DNA of 64,000 nt, taken from assembly GCF_030056655.1 (NCBI RefSeq), contig NZ_JASHIE010000005.1, positions 186,001-250,000 of the forward strand, given 5' to 3'. Each line of letters begins with the position of its first letter. The first letter of the stretch is position 1. The notes under the pieces were generated by a model. The model was not told the DNA's origin and searched no databases. It was given only the letters and a program-made list of their open reading frames with translations. This stretch comes from Flectobacillus rivi (lineage in GTDB: Bacteria; Bacteroidota; Bacteroidia; Cytophagales; Spirosomataceae). The position numbers were made by a program, and so were the translations under genes. Of the stretch, positions 46,349 through 53,640 are shown one piece after another.

Positions 46349-46927
46349 ATGTTTGATTTTTTTGTTGATTATGTCCAAACCAATTGGATAGAAGTTTTTG
46401 GTATTGTGACCTCCTTAATTTATGTCTGGTTGAATATCCGACAAAATATTTGGAGTTGGTTTTGGGCTATTGTAAGTTCATCTGTATATGGAGTAGTCTA
46501 TTTTCAGAGCAAGCTCTACTCTGATATGGAATTGCAAATAGTGTTTATTATTCTGGGAGTTTATGGGTGGTATCAATGGCTTTATGGTGGCGCTAATAAA
46601 ACCGAGCTACCTGTAAGCAAAATGCCTAAAAAATACATTCCTATTTGTCTGGCAGCAGGTATGGCTTTTACAGGTTTATCGGGATATTTACACGCCCAAA
46701 CCGATGCTAGTTTACCCTATTTAGATTCGAGTCTGACAGCTATTAGTTTGATAGCCTCATGGATGATTGCAAAAAAATATCTGGAAAATTGGATTTTATG
46801 GATTGTAGCCAACTTAGTGTATATAGGCATGTACTACGTCAAAGACTTACACGGAACGAGTATTTTGTATGCGCTATTACTCGTCATGGCTATAAAAGGG
46901 TATTTTGATTGGAGGAAGGGGATGTAG
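46349..46927 (+). CDS. pnuC: Nicotinamide riboside/mononucleotide transporter PnuC
   Basis: 192 residues with about seven membrane spans. The PnuC pattern is clear: WIEVFGIVTSLIYVWLNIRQNIWSWFWAIVSSSVYGVVYFQSKLYSDMELQIVF, then GVYGWYQWLYGG and SWMIAKKYLENWILWIVANL, with the conserved aromatic residues of the substrate path. It takes up nicotinamide riboside for NAD synthesis. No riboswitch-like leader is recognised. Single gene. Confidence 0.92.
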   Translation: MFDFFVDYVQTNWIEVFGIVTSLIYVWLNIRQNIWSWFWAIVSSSVYGVVYFQSKLYSDMELQIVFIILGVYGWYQWLYGGANKTELPVSKMPKKYIPICLAAGMAFTGLSGYLHAQTDASLPYLDSSLTAISLIASWMIAKKYLENWILWIVANLVYIGMYYVKDLHGTSILYALLLVMAIKGYFDWRKGM

Positions 46928-47087
46928 GGGGAAGAGATTTATATTTGCGAGAATGAATAAAGAATTTTTCAAAGAATATTAAAAAGCCTTGAATCGAAAT
47001 AATTAAGGCTTTAGATTCCTCTTTTCAACGCAAAATGTAGTCATAATGTGATGATTGAGTTTGTGACAATCCGAAAACTCAAAAGTT

Positions 47088-47228
47088 TTAGTTATTGTTC
47101 CACCCATCAATTACTCCTGATTTAATATCAGTGTAATTTGTGATAAGCCAAATAACTAAAACAATAAAAGATATCGTTTTCCAATGGTTTTTTATCAAGA
47201 CTTTTAAGTCATTTAAGAAGCGATTCAT
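47088..47228 (-). CDS. 46-residue membrane protein
   Basis: A short frame starting ATG 47228 (MNRFLNDLKVLIKNHWKT) with one hydrophobic span (TISFIVLVIWLITNY) and the end DIKSGVIDGWNNN. Tiny proteins ending ...GxIDGWN are, as I recall, frequent in Bacteroidota, often behind a HTH gene. Here the region upstream on the same strand is a broken HTH gene, whose shifted frame runs straight into this one. The function is unknown. Confidence 0.55.
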   Translation of the reverse strand: MNRFLNDLKVLIKNHWKTISFIVLVIWLITNYTDIKSGVIDGWNNN

Positions 47229-47239
47229 ATCTGTAATTT

Positions 47240-47460
47240 TAATTGAAAAATAAAATTTATGAGGTTTGGTTAATTCAAAAACATCGATTGTTAAGTCATC
47301 CCAATCACTTTTAATGAATAAAAGCTTGGTTTCAGCTCATTATTCTCAATTCTTTGAATTGTCCTGAGCATTAATCCCAGTTTTTCAGAAAGTTCTTTTT
47401 GAGAACAGTTCAATCGTGTTCTAAGCTCATTTAATCTATTACTAGATATGATATGGGCAA
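47240..47460 (-). pseudogene. Frameshifted XRE-type HTH gene
   Basis: On the minus strand the frame reads NRLNELRTRLNCSQKELSEK, then LMLRTIQRIENNELKPSFYS and LKVIGMT before a stop at 47291-47293. The next frame continues sensibly (TIDVFELTKPHKFYF), so a single lost base near 47293 explains the break. No usable start codon lies upstream in frame, so the 5' end is also damaged or non-standard. It is a Cro/C1 HTH of the RTIQRIENG type. It lies just outside the inserted element. Confidence 0.55.
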
Positions 47461-47600
47461 ATGAATAAATAGTTGACCAATAGATGTCATTTGGTCGAAG
47501 TTTTGCCTCTCATTGAGCAATAATATAAACAGGAGATTAAAACAGAAGCTGGATGTTGGTGTTTATCTAAAGATGCAACTACTCTAATTCGCTAATACAT

Positions 47601-47630
47601 AAAAAAAGCCATCATTTCTGATGGCTTTTT
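47601..47630 (-). terminator. Former terminator of tRNA-Asn, displaced by the insertion
   Basis: AGCCATCATTTCTGATGGCT with a run of seven A on the left (T on the minus strand). It stands immediately next to the left 14-bp att repeat, exactly where the terminator of the intact tRNA-Asn gene would be before insertion. Confidence 0.7.
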
Positions 47631-47635
47631 ATTTT

Positions 47636-47649
47636 TGCTCCCTCTCCTG
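47636..47649. repeat. attL core
   Basis: TGCTCCCTCTCCTG, identical to 62641-62654. The following bases (TACTTGAACTAGAG) are a degenerate echo of the tRNA T-arm (CTCGAACCAGGG), as expected for an attP arm derived from a tRNA. Confidence 0.85.
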
Positions 47650-47710
47650 TACTTGAACTAGAGCCTTTAAATATTTGTAAATTAGCACATTGTAAAGCCA
47701 TGCTTTCAAA

Positions 47711-47733
47711 AGTACCTCTTTCAGTACCCAAAT
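47711..47733. promoter_or_regulatory. Candidate integrase arm sites, left end
   Basis: AGTACCTCTTT (47711-47721) and AGTACCCAAAT (47723-47733). The second is identical to a site at 62511-62521 by the right end, and a third copy with one change lies at 62530-62540. Short repeats present at both ends of the element suit arm-type integrase binding. Confidence 0.45.
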
Positions 47734-47743
47734 TCAAAAAAAA

Positions 47744-48082
47744 TTAGGCACTGAGTGCTGGTAAAAAGGTACTTTCACACTTTCCCAGTTCTTTCTTCAG
47801 AGTATAATTTTCAATAGTAAGTTCTTCAATTCTTCTCAATAGCCTCTCAAGAACTCCTGAATCGTCAACATTGCTACTGCTTTTAAACTGCGTTTCTTCT
47901 TTTTCATTATCATTCAACTCTAAGAACTGAATAATCTTTCTTGCATTTTTCGCTCTAATATTGCCACTATTATAGAATCTATGTAGTGACGGCTGAGAAT
48001 AACCCACTGATTCACAGAACTCTAATTCTGTCATATTTCTTTTTCTTAGGGTCTCCTTTATCATTTCTCTTGTTAGCTCCAT
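47744..48082 (-). CDS. HTH repressor-like protein with C-terminal coiled coil
   Basis: 112 residues. The N-terminal half reads as a helix-turn-helix (MIKETLRKRNMTELEFCESVGYSQPSLHRFYNSGNIR), with the recognition helix around SQPSLHRFY. A polar linker follows, and then a heptad segment (LERLLRRIEELTIENYTLKKEL) that would dimerise. It is transcribed leftward, divergent from the early genes at 48222, the classic place of a phage repressor. It is the best candidate for control of lysogeny; that role is inference. Confidence 0.72.
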   Translation of the reverse strand: MELTREMIKETLRKRNMTELEFCESVGYSQPSLHRFYNSGNIRAKNARKIIQFLELNDNEKEETQFKSSSNVDDSGVLERLLRRIEELTIENYTLKKELGKCESTFLPALSA

Positions 48083-48101
48083 AAAATATATCCGTTTAAG
48101 C

Positions 48102-48132
48102 TTGCGTTAATACTTCACTTTAACTACGTTTG
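48102..48132 (+). promoter_or_regulatory. Early rightward promoter of the element
   Basis: TTG (48102-48104), a 20-bp spacer and TACGTTTG (48125-48132). The stretch ACTACGTTTGTAC recurs with one change as ACTAAGTTTGTAC at 51581-51593, before the late block. Confidence 0.55.
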
Positions 48133-48221
48133 TACTGTTAAAAACAACAGAATGTTTATACAAATATAACATATACAACAATAGGTTATCAATTACACTT
48201 AAAAAACTACGTAAAAGACAA

Positions 48222-48572
48222 ATGACAAAGGCAACAACCCCTAACACTATCGCAACTAGAAGAGTAAACGGTAATTTTTTGTGGACAGTATATTCAAATG
48301 CTTTGAGATACAAGCAACTTGAATTTAAACAAAGATTAATTGATATGTCTGGAGGTAATGAGCAGACTCTTTGGCAATCATTCAACCGAGTTCAAACTAT
48401 AGAAGGTAAGGAAGACAACTTTAATGCTGAAATAATTGGAGTTATGGTTCAAATATTTTGCGAGAATGAAATAAAGGTAAAGTTTGAGCTAACAGACCTA
48501 GAGAAGTTAAAAATGAAGTACAGCGCAATTATCCAAAATAAGCAGGAAACATTACCTCTATTCCGTAACTAG
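48222..48572 (+). CDS. First early protein of the element, function unknown
   Basis: 116 residues, basic N-terminus (TKATTPNTIATRRVNG), then helical (FLWTVYSNALRYKQLEFKQRLIDMSGG). No known domain is recognised. Its position as the first gene after the divergent control region suggests a Cro-like or early regulatory role, which is inference. A second frame on the other strand (48107-48385) overlaps the control region and is judged a shadow. Confidence 0.65.
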   Translation: MTKATTPNTIATRRVNGNFLWTVYSNALRYKQLEFKQRLIDMSGGNEQTLWQSFNRVQTIEGKEDNFNAEIIGVMVQIFCENEIKVKFELTDLEKLKMKYSAIIQNKQETLPLFRN

Positions 48573-48615
48573 CCATAACCACCGCCCAATCAAAGGCGGT
48601 TATTTTCATTAAGCT

Positions 48616-48957
48616 ATGACACAAGATGACAAGGCACTAATCAGAAAGTTTTGGGATTGGCACAAAAAGAGAGTTAGCCGAACAAACTCAACCTTTGACC
48701 TAGATTACTATGAATTAGTAGAAGACCTTTTGCAAATAGCAGAGAGACACGCTAATCAGAATGTAATACTTAGAAAAAAATATGAGAATGAAAATGCTCA
48801 GTTAATTATAAGTAATAGAGAGCTGATTGAAGAAAATACCAAACTGCATGAAATGCACACCCTTTTACTCTCTAAGATGCAGGAAATTGTACAAGACAAT
48901 ATAAGACTTACCAACTATGCTAACAGCAAAACAAAAGAAGGAACAATTACAGAATAA
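48616..48957 (+). CDS. Coiled-coil early protein of the element
   Basis: 113 residues. The first 45 are helical and acidic (FDLDYYELVEDLLQIAERH), and the rest are heptad-rich (NAQLIISNRELIEENTKLHEMHTLLLSKMQEIVQDNIRL), predicting a dimeric coiled coil. The end overlaps the ATPase gene by 41 bp, so the two are co-expressed. It could be an accessory factor of the ATPase; no family is recognised. Confidence 0.7.
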   Translation: MTQDDKALIRKFWDWHKKRVSRTNSTFDLDYYELVEDLLQIAERHANQNVILRKKYENENAQLIISNRELIEENTKLHEMHTLLLSKMQEIVQDNIRLTNYANSKTKEGTITE

Positions 48958-50089
48958 TACAGAGGTAAAAGCTCCTATTATTCCGCTTACAGATATAAAG
49001 CCAACGCCTAAAAACTTCTCAATCCCTTCGGTTGTAAATGTTGGTATCAGTGACATTCTATCAAAAAGAATTGATTCTACCATAGAAATAAAGCCTATTA
49101 TCCCAACTGTGTACATTGCAGATTCACGATTTGCAGTAAAAGGTGACATTAGTATGATTTCTGGCAAACCCAAAGCTGGTAAATCAACCATTACCAAAAT
49201 GATTCTTGCTACTGCACTTATGGAAGAAGTCCCAAAAGATTTTGACTCTTTGGGCATTCGTTCAAACTACTGCAAAGGACAAAATGTAATCTACATTGAT
49301 ACAGAGCAAAACCCCGCTGACACATTTGAGTTTTACAACGAAGTAGTAAAGATTACAGGACTAAAAAAAGCCCCTGAAAACTTCATTGTTTTGAACTGGA
49401 GAGATTTCGATTATCAACAGTGCCTTGAACACTTAGTGGCAATATTTGAGCAAATAAAAGACATATACATGATTGTTCTCGATGGTATTACCGACTTGAT
49501 ACCATCAAGCAACGACGAAACAAGTTCCGTAATGTTAATACGGTATCTAATGAAAGAAAGTACTGTTCGGAACACCTGTATAATTGCTTGTATTCACGAA
49601 AACGGTGATTCTGGCAAAATGAGAGGGCATATAGGAGCAGAAGCCGCCCGAAAATGTCAGGGCACTATTTCGGTAAGATATGATGAAGCAAAGAAGGTAA
49701 GAGTAATTAAACCATTGTTTCTTCGTAGGGGCAAAATGTTTGAAGAAATATATTGGGAGAGTGAGAGCGGTATCCCTCGAAGCTGTTCGGCTGAATTAAT
49801 CGAAAAGTTAAAGTCAGAACAAGCCACAGAAGACAAACGCAAAATCGAGTGTGAGGAGATTTTAAACCAAGTGTATATCAAAGCAAAGGATACAGGCTTA
49901 AACAGTGCAGAGCTTTTGAAATACGTGAAGACCTACCAACCAAGTAAAAAAGGGGAATCGGCAGACGCTTGCAGAAAAAGAGCAGGCAGGTACATTGATA
50001 CGATGAAAAAACTAGAGTTGATTACTGAAAAAGACAACCTTTGGTACTACGACCGAACTGGACAGCAGGAATTATTTAATAATGAATAA
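48917..50089 (+). CDS. RepA/RecA-like AAA ATPase (replication helicase-like)
   Basis: 390 residues. A RecA-fold ATPase of the AAA_25/RepA group: Walker A SGKPKAGKST (about 77-86), NVIYIDTEQNPADTFEF, Walker B YMIVLDGITDLIPS, and the sensor region IACIHENGDSGKMRGHIGAEAARKCQGTI. The C-terminal 90 residues look like a winged helix (LLKYVKTYQPSKKGESADACRKRAGRYIDTMKKL). Such proteins are hexameric replicative helicases of plasmids and phages. No packaging-ATPase signature is seen. It overlaps the methyltransferase gene by 8 bp. No primase is found in the element, so host help is likely. Confidence 0.85.
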   Translation: MLTAKQKKEQLQNNTEVKAPIIPLTDIKPTPKNFSIPSVVNVGISDILSKRIDSTIEIKPIIPTVYIADSRFAVKGDISMISGKPKAGKSTITKMILATALMEEVPKDFDSLGIRSNYCKGQNVIYIDTEQNPADTFEFYNEVVKITGLKKAPENFIVLNWRDFDYQQCLEHLVAIFEQIKDIYMIVLDGITDLIPSSNDETSSVMLIRYLMKESTVRNTCIIACIHENGDSGKMRGHIGAEAARKCQGTISVRYDEAKKVRVIKPLFLRRGKMFEEIYWESESGIPRSCSAELIEKLKSEQATEDKRKIECEEILNQVYIKAKDTGLNSAELLKYVKTYQPSKKGESADACRKRAGRYIDTMKKLELITEKDNLWYYDRTGQQELFNNE

Positions 50090-50906
50090 TGTGAACGATC
50101 GATATATGAACATGGGCGCCAAATCACATTTAGTTTTATCAACCTTTACAGGAATAGATATTTTAGGAAAAGGTTTTAGAGAGGAAGGTTTTATAGTTGT
50201 TTCCGCAGGGGATATTATGTTTGGTCAAGATATAAGGGAGTTTAAAAGCATACCAAACAAATTTGAAGGAGTTATAGGAGGCTCTCCATGTCAAGATTTC
50301 TCAAAGGCTCGCAGGGTTAAACCAACTGGATACGGTTTAGAAATGCTATTAGAATTTACTAGAGTTGTCGAAGAATCTCAACCACTTTGGTTTCTATTAG
50401 AAAATGTACCACAAGTACCGGACATTCACATTTCAGGATATAAAATACAACGGTTTTCACTCAGTCCCACTGATATTGGTTTTGAGCAAAACAGACCTAG
50501 ACATTTTCAATTTGGTAGTAAAGAAGGATTTGTATTAGACATTGTAAAAAAGCCTTTCAATGGAGAAAAGAAACCTTGTATAACTGCTACAGAAGGCAAT
50601 AAAAAAGATAGGAGAACTTTTGAAGACTTCTTAAAATTGCAAGGGCTAAATCATTCTTTTACTTTAGAAGGTTTCACAATCGCTCATAAGTACAGATTGA
50701 TAGGCAATTCGGTTCATCTTGGAGTGGCAAAGTTTATAGCTAGTTCAATTCGTGAATCAACTGAGCCATCTAATGCCAGGAGAATCACAGATGTAAATAT
50801 TTGTAAATGTGGATGCGGTCAAATAGTGAAAGGTAAAGCAAAGCATTTTAACGCAACGTGTAGAAAAAGAATGCAAAAGAAACGTGAACTTACCAGGGTT
50901 GTATAA
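50082..50906 (+). CDS. DNA cytosine-5 methyltransferase, orphan
   Basis: 274 residues, short for the family. Motif I LSTFTGIDILGKGF, motif IV GGSPCQDFS with the catalytic Cys, motif VI LLENVP, motif VIII QNRPRHFQFG and motif X YRLIGNSVHLGVAKFI are in order; the target recognition part is minimal (about 170-205). A C-terminal extension carries ICKCGCGQIVKGKAKHFNATC, a probable zinc ribbon. There is no partner nuclease, so it probably protects the element's DNA from host restriction or marks its replication; that is inference. Confidence 0.9.
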   Translation: MNNVNDRYMNMGAKSHLVLSTFTGIDILGKGFREEGFIVVSAGDIMFGQDIREFKSIPNKFEGVIGGSPCQDFSKARRVKPTGYGLEMLLEFTRVVEESQPLWFLLENVPQVPDIHISGYKIQRFSLSPTDIGFEQNRPRHFQFGSKEGFVLDIVKKPFNGEKKPCITATEGNKKDRRTFEDFLKLQGLNHSFTLEGFTIAHKYRLIGNSVHLGVAKFIASSIRESTEPSNARRITDVNICKCGCGQIVKGKAKHFNATCRKRMQKKRELTRVV

Positions 50907-50922
50907 TGCAGATCATTCACAG

Positions 50923-50955
50923 AAACCCCGTGCCGTGTGGCATGGGGTTTTTCAT
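50923..50955 (+). terminator. Terminator of the early module
   Basis: AAACCCCGTGCC pairs with GGCATGGGGTTT (one G-T pair), followed by TTC and T-rich DNA, just after the methyltransferase gene. Confidence 0.88.
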
Positions 50956-51027
50956 TTTTCATTAAAACTAAGTTTTTAGGAGTGATTTTAGAATGATTTA
51001 TAGACCCCTTTACGCCCATCCCTATAT

Positions 51028-51221
51028 GGATGGACGGACGGACGGATATATATCTAGGGTAAGCGTCCGTCCGTCCACCCTATTTTGTCCAGTTTTGAGT
51101 AAAAATTAGGGCAAAAAAATAGGAAGGATTCAAGCCTATTTTTTAGGGTTTTGAATCCTTCCTTCAGGGGTGGACGGACGGACGTTTTACTATATATGCC
51201 CCCGCGTCCGTCCGTCCATCC
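51028..51221. repeat. Triple-nested inverted repeat of GGAC/GTCC units
   Basis: Three concentric perfect inverted repeats: 51028-51044 with 51205-51221 (GGATGGACGGACGGACG, 17 bp); 51064-51080 with 51168-51184 (CGTCCGTCCGTCCACCC, 17 bp); and 51121-51133 with 51151-51163 (AGGAAGGATTCAA, 13 bp, with an inner CCTA/TAGG). Additional GTCC units run to 51231. They fill the gap between converging genes (50907-51267). The size and order exceed a terminator. An origin, packaging or resolution site is possible. Confidence 0.8.
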
Positions 51222-51267
51222 GTCCGTCCACTTTTTTTTCTTCATTTTGCAGTATTTTAGCTTTCAT

Positions 51268-51510
51268 TTAGCTATCAATTTGCCCACCGTTTGTACTGCA
51301 TATAAGTTCTATATATTTTCTTTCTTCAATAGTGCAATATGGAGGTATTCCAAATGCCTTAATAATTGCAATAATTTGACGTGGCGTAAAAGTTTGTTTT
51401 GTTTTTTTTATTCCAATTTCATGCGGTAAGTCTTCGCACCAAATCGAAAAAATAGTTCTATTGATATTGTATAGCCTTAGAAAATCTTTTTTTGTGATAC
51501 TGTTTTTCAT
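51268..51510 (-). CDS. Small HTH-like protein at the early/late boundary
   Basis: About 80 residues (ATG at 51510, MKNSITKKDFL; an ATG at 51522 is also possible). The pattern TKKDFLRLYNINRTIFSIWCEDL, then KQTFTPRQIIAIIKAFG, reads as a helix-turn-helix followed by a second helical unit, as in small Bacteroidota plasmid and phage regulators. It is divergent from the late block at 51624, with a promoter and dyads between, so it probably controls that block. That role is inferred. Confidence 0.68.
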   Translation of the reverse strand: MKNSITKKDFLRLYNINRTIFSIWCEDLPHEIGIKKTKQTFTPRQIIAIIKAFGIPPYCTIEERKYIELICSTNGGQIDS

Positions 51511-51545
51511 AGTTGCCTGCATTTACTTAACCTTTCGTAAAGTTA

Positions 51546-51593
51546 CGCAAACTTAACGTTTACGTATCACTAAACTTTGAACTAAGTTTGTAC
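51546..51593 (+). promoter_or_regulatory. Late-block promoter and operator
   Basis: The -7 element TAAGTTTG (51583-51590) lies in ACTAAGTTTGTAC, near-identical to the early promoter. Just upstream a partial dyad, CGTAAAGTTACG (51537-51548) and TTAACGTTTACG (51553-51564), may bind the small HTH protein or the repressor. Confidence 0.5.
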
Positions 51594-51623
51594 AACTTAA
51601 TCACTAAGATATTTTCAAAATAA

Positions 51624-52397
51624 ATGACTGTTAGTTATGTAGTAGATGGCAAAACCTATACCTATGAGTTGGATGATTCAGCGGTATTAAATAGTATAAA
51701 TCTGGATTCGCTTGATTTGTCAAATATTCGCTTTATAGACTGGAATACAGGTTTTGATAATCCTATATCAATGCCTCAGGGTTTCGGGGATGGTTCGGCA
51801 GGTGGTTTTGATTTGCATTATCAAAATACTCTAAATGCAATGTCTTATTTAGGGAATATCTCTAAGGCAACTAGCAAAGAGGATTTTGATAGATGGTACG
51901 ATAAGTTTAAAGAAACAGTCGGGAATGAGCTTAATTATGAGTTTAGAGTACTTGAAATGATGGTTGAAAGGTTTAATGCTGACTATGGTAGCATTACTCC
52001 AGAAATAAGCTCTAAAATAGCACAAGTTCAGGTTGTTGCAATAGAAGTTAAGAACCTACTTATATTATTTCCATCAATGGTTAAAATCGTTGCTACATTA
52101 TCAACAATAATAAGTTCATTAACGATTGTAGGGGCAATTATAGGAGGATTAGAAATGATTTCTACTGTAGTTCTACAAAGTGAAAAGCCAAAACGAGAAC
52201 AAGCCATTTTAAAGCAAGCTGAAAAAGTTCAAAACCTAATTGAAGCTTACAAGTCAGATGCTCTTTATAACGCTCTAAACAGATTTGAAACTAAAGTTCC
52301 TAAGAGTACAACTGCATCAAATCAATACAGCGATATTTTCCTTATTGCGGTATTTGTTGCTATTGTGCTAATCATATACAAACTCTTTAACAGATAA
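51624..52397 (+). CDS. Late block protein 1, two hydrophobic regions
   Basis: 257 residues. The first 130 are soluble and acidic (Gly-rich stretch MPQGFGDGSAGGFD). A hydrophobic region at about 150-185 (VKIVATLSTIISSLTIVGAIIGG, then MISTVV) is followed by a lysine-rich helix (EKPKREQAILKQAEKVQ) and a C-terminal membrane span (IFLIAVFVAIVLIIYKLF). No family is recognised. As first gene of the block and the first of five membrane-anchored proteins, it may be a virion membrane or entry protein; that is inference. It ends on the A that starts the next gene. Confidence 0.78.
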   Translation: MTVSYVVDGKTYTYELDDSAVLNSINLDSLDLSNIRFIDWNTGFDNPISMPQGFGDGSAGGFDLHYQNTLNAMSYLGNISKATSKEDFDRWYDKFKETVGNELNYEFRVLEMMVERFNADYGSITPEISSKIAQVQVVAIEVKNLLILFPSMVKIVATLSTIISSLTIVGAIIGGLEMISTVVLQSEKPKREQAILKQAEKVQNLIEAYKSDALYNALNRFETKVPKSTTASNQYSDIFLIAVFVAIVLIIYKLFNR

Positions 52398-53164
52398 TGG
52401 CAAATGTACCCCATGTTGCCATTGTCGCAACTACCAAACGAATTAACTACAGTGAGCTATTTAAAGCTACTGAAGCAATAATCTATCAAATCAGAAACCA
52501 CGTCACCCAACACTGGGATAAAAATGTTTACTATGGTTTGACGGCTGAAATTAAAGCCTATGAAAATATTAGCTCTGTGCCTTATGGGAGTTGGTTGGTT
52601 ACAATCGATGAAGAAATAGACACTAATTCTTACGGCTATCACTACGTATTAGAGAAAAATGAGTCATTCGCCCCTAAGGGTACACCATACGCACGACTTA
52701 AATACGACAAGATTTGGACTCTAATACTTAGTCATGAGGTCACAGAGCTTTTAATTAATCCATACCTACAAAACTTTAGATATGCTGAAATTGGAGGTAA
52801 AAAAGTAAGGCTTGTTGTTGAGCCGTCCGACCCTGCACAATTTAAGGATTTTGGCTATCTGGTAAATGGTGTATTGGTTTCTGACTTTACGACCCCAAAC
52901 TATTACGATTTAGTTTGGACACCTAATACTAGATATTCATGGACGGGGCAAATATCTAAACCTCTGGAACTATTGGAAAACGGCTATTTCAGTTTTCAGT
53001 ATTTAGACAGGTTAGATGTCTGGTTTCAGATGTGGAAAGTTAGGGGACAAATAGTAACCAAGAATGTTACTGATTTGGCAAGCAACAACAAGGGTACAAC
53101 CACTATTCTAATTTTTATCATTATCCTAATTATTTACTACTGGTATGGAAGAAAACAAAAGTAG
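52397..53164 (+). CDS. Late block protein 2: HEXXE motif plus C-terminal membrane anchor
   Basis: 255 residues. Residues 1-225 form a soluble domain; the last 30 hold one membrane span and a basic tail (TTTILIFIIILIIYYWYGRKQK). The segment ILSHEVTELLINPY (His113, Glu114, Glu117) is a zincin-like HEXXE helix, with conserved-looking surroundings (DPAQFKDFGYLVNG). No third ligand is certain, so protease activity is only a possibility. It overlaps the next gene by 20 bp. It could be a virion maturation or entry protease, or just a structural protein. Confidence 0.75.
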   Translation: MANVPHVAIVATTKRINYSELFKATEAIIYQIRNHVTQHWDKNVYYGLTAEIKAYENISSVPYGSWLVTIDEEIDTNSYGYHYVLEKNESFAPKGTPYARLKYDKIWTLILSHEVTELLINPYLQNFRYAEIGGKKVRLVVEPSDPAQFKDFGYLVNGVLVSDFTTPNYYDLVWTPNTRYSWTGQISKPLELLENGYFSFQYLDRLDVWFQMWKVRGQIVTKNVTDLASNNKGTTTILIFIIILIIYYWYGRKQK

Positions 53165-53639
53165 AAGGGGTTTCATTTGGCTAGTGCTCGGGGTCTTTGT
53201 AACAGTTGGTATTTTCTTATACTCCAAGATTAGTACAGCTACTAAGCTAACGTATAAAATCATGACCCCTGAAAGTATTCGTTTCAATTTCAGCAACTTT
53301 AAACTGACATGGTTGCAACCAGTTGAAATTACTAATCCGACAAATACGGGTATTTGGTTACGGCTAATCCAGTTTGATGTATTGTTAAAAGGCTCAACAA
53401 TTGGTTCAGGGTTTCTGAATGAAAGTGTAGTGATACAATCTCTAAACAAAACCATCTTAAAAGTGCCCTGCACAATTGGAGTGCTTGACATTTTAACGGC
53501 TATTCCCGATTTCATTGACCAATTTTCAAAGCGTACAGTAACATTCGACTTAAAAGGAAATATCAACGCTGAAGGTTTTACAATTGGTGTCGAGAGTTCC
53601 GCAAACCTAACCATTCCAAATCTATCATTCTTAAAATAA
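53145..53639 (+). CDS. Late block protein 3: N-terminal anchor plus WHy/LEA-like domain
   Basis: 164 residues. A basic start and one membrane span (SRRGFIWLVLGVFVTVGIFLY) are followed by a beta domain resembling the LEA_2/WHy fold: FTLTWLQPVEI-like strand, ITNPTNTGIWLRLIQFDVLLKGSTIGSGFLN, then LKVPCTIGVLDIL and VTFDLKGNINAEGF. This domain usually sits on the outer side of a membrane. The topology and packed genes suggest a structural part of the same membrane assembly as its neighbours. Confidence 0.72.
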   Translation: MEENKSRRGFIWLVLGVFVTVGIFLYSKISTATKLTYKIMTPESIRFNFSNFKLTWLQPVEITNPTNTGIWLRLIQFDVLLKGSTIGSGFLNESVVIQSLNKTILKVPCTIGVLDILTAIPDFIDQFSKRTVTFDLKGNINAEGFTIGVESSANLTIPNLSFLK

Positions 53640-53640
53640 G

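Noticed and set aside
48107..48385. Leftward open frame of 92 codons
   Set aside because: It covers the divergent control region and early promoter of the element and lies antisense to the more protein-like gene at 48222.
51028..51231. CRISPR-like array
   Set aside because: The GGAC/GTCC repeats are tetranucleotide runs in inverted order with unequal gaps; there are no regular spacers and no cas genes.
51054..51429. Open frames on both strands across the nested palindromes
   Set aside because: Their products are translations of the GGAC/GTCC repeats (Pro-Ser-Val and Trp-Thr-Asp-Gly runs), not protein-like sequence.
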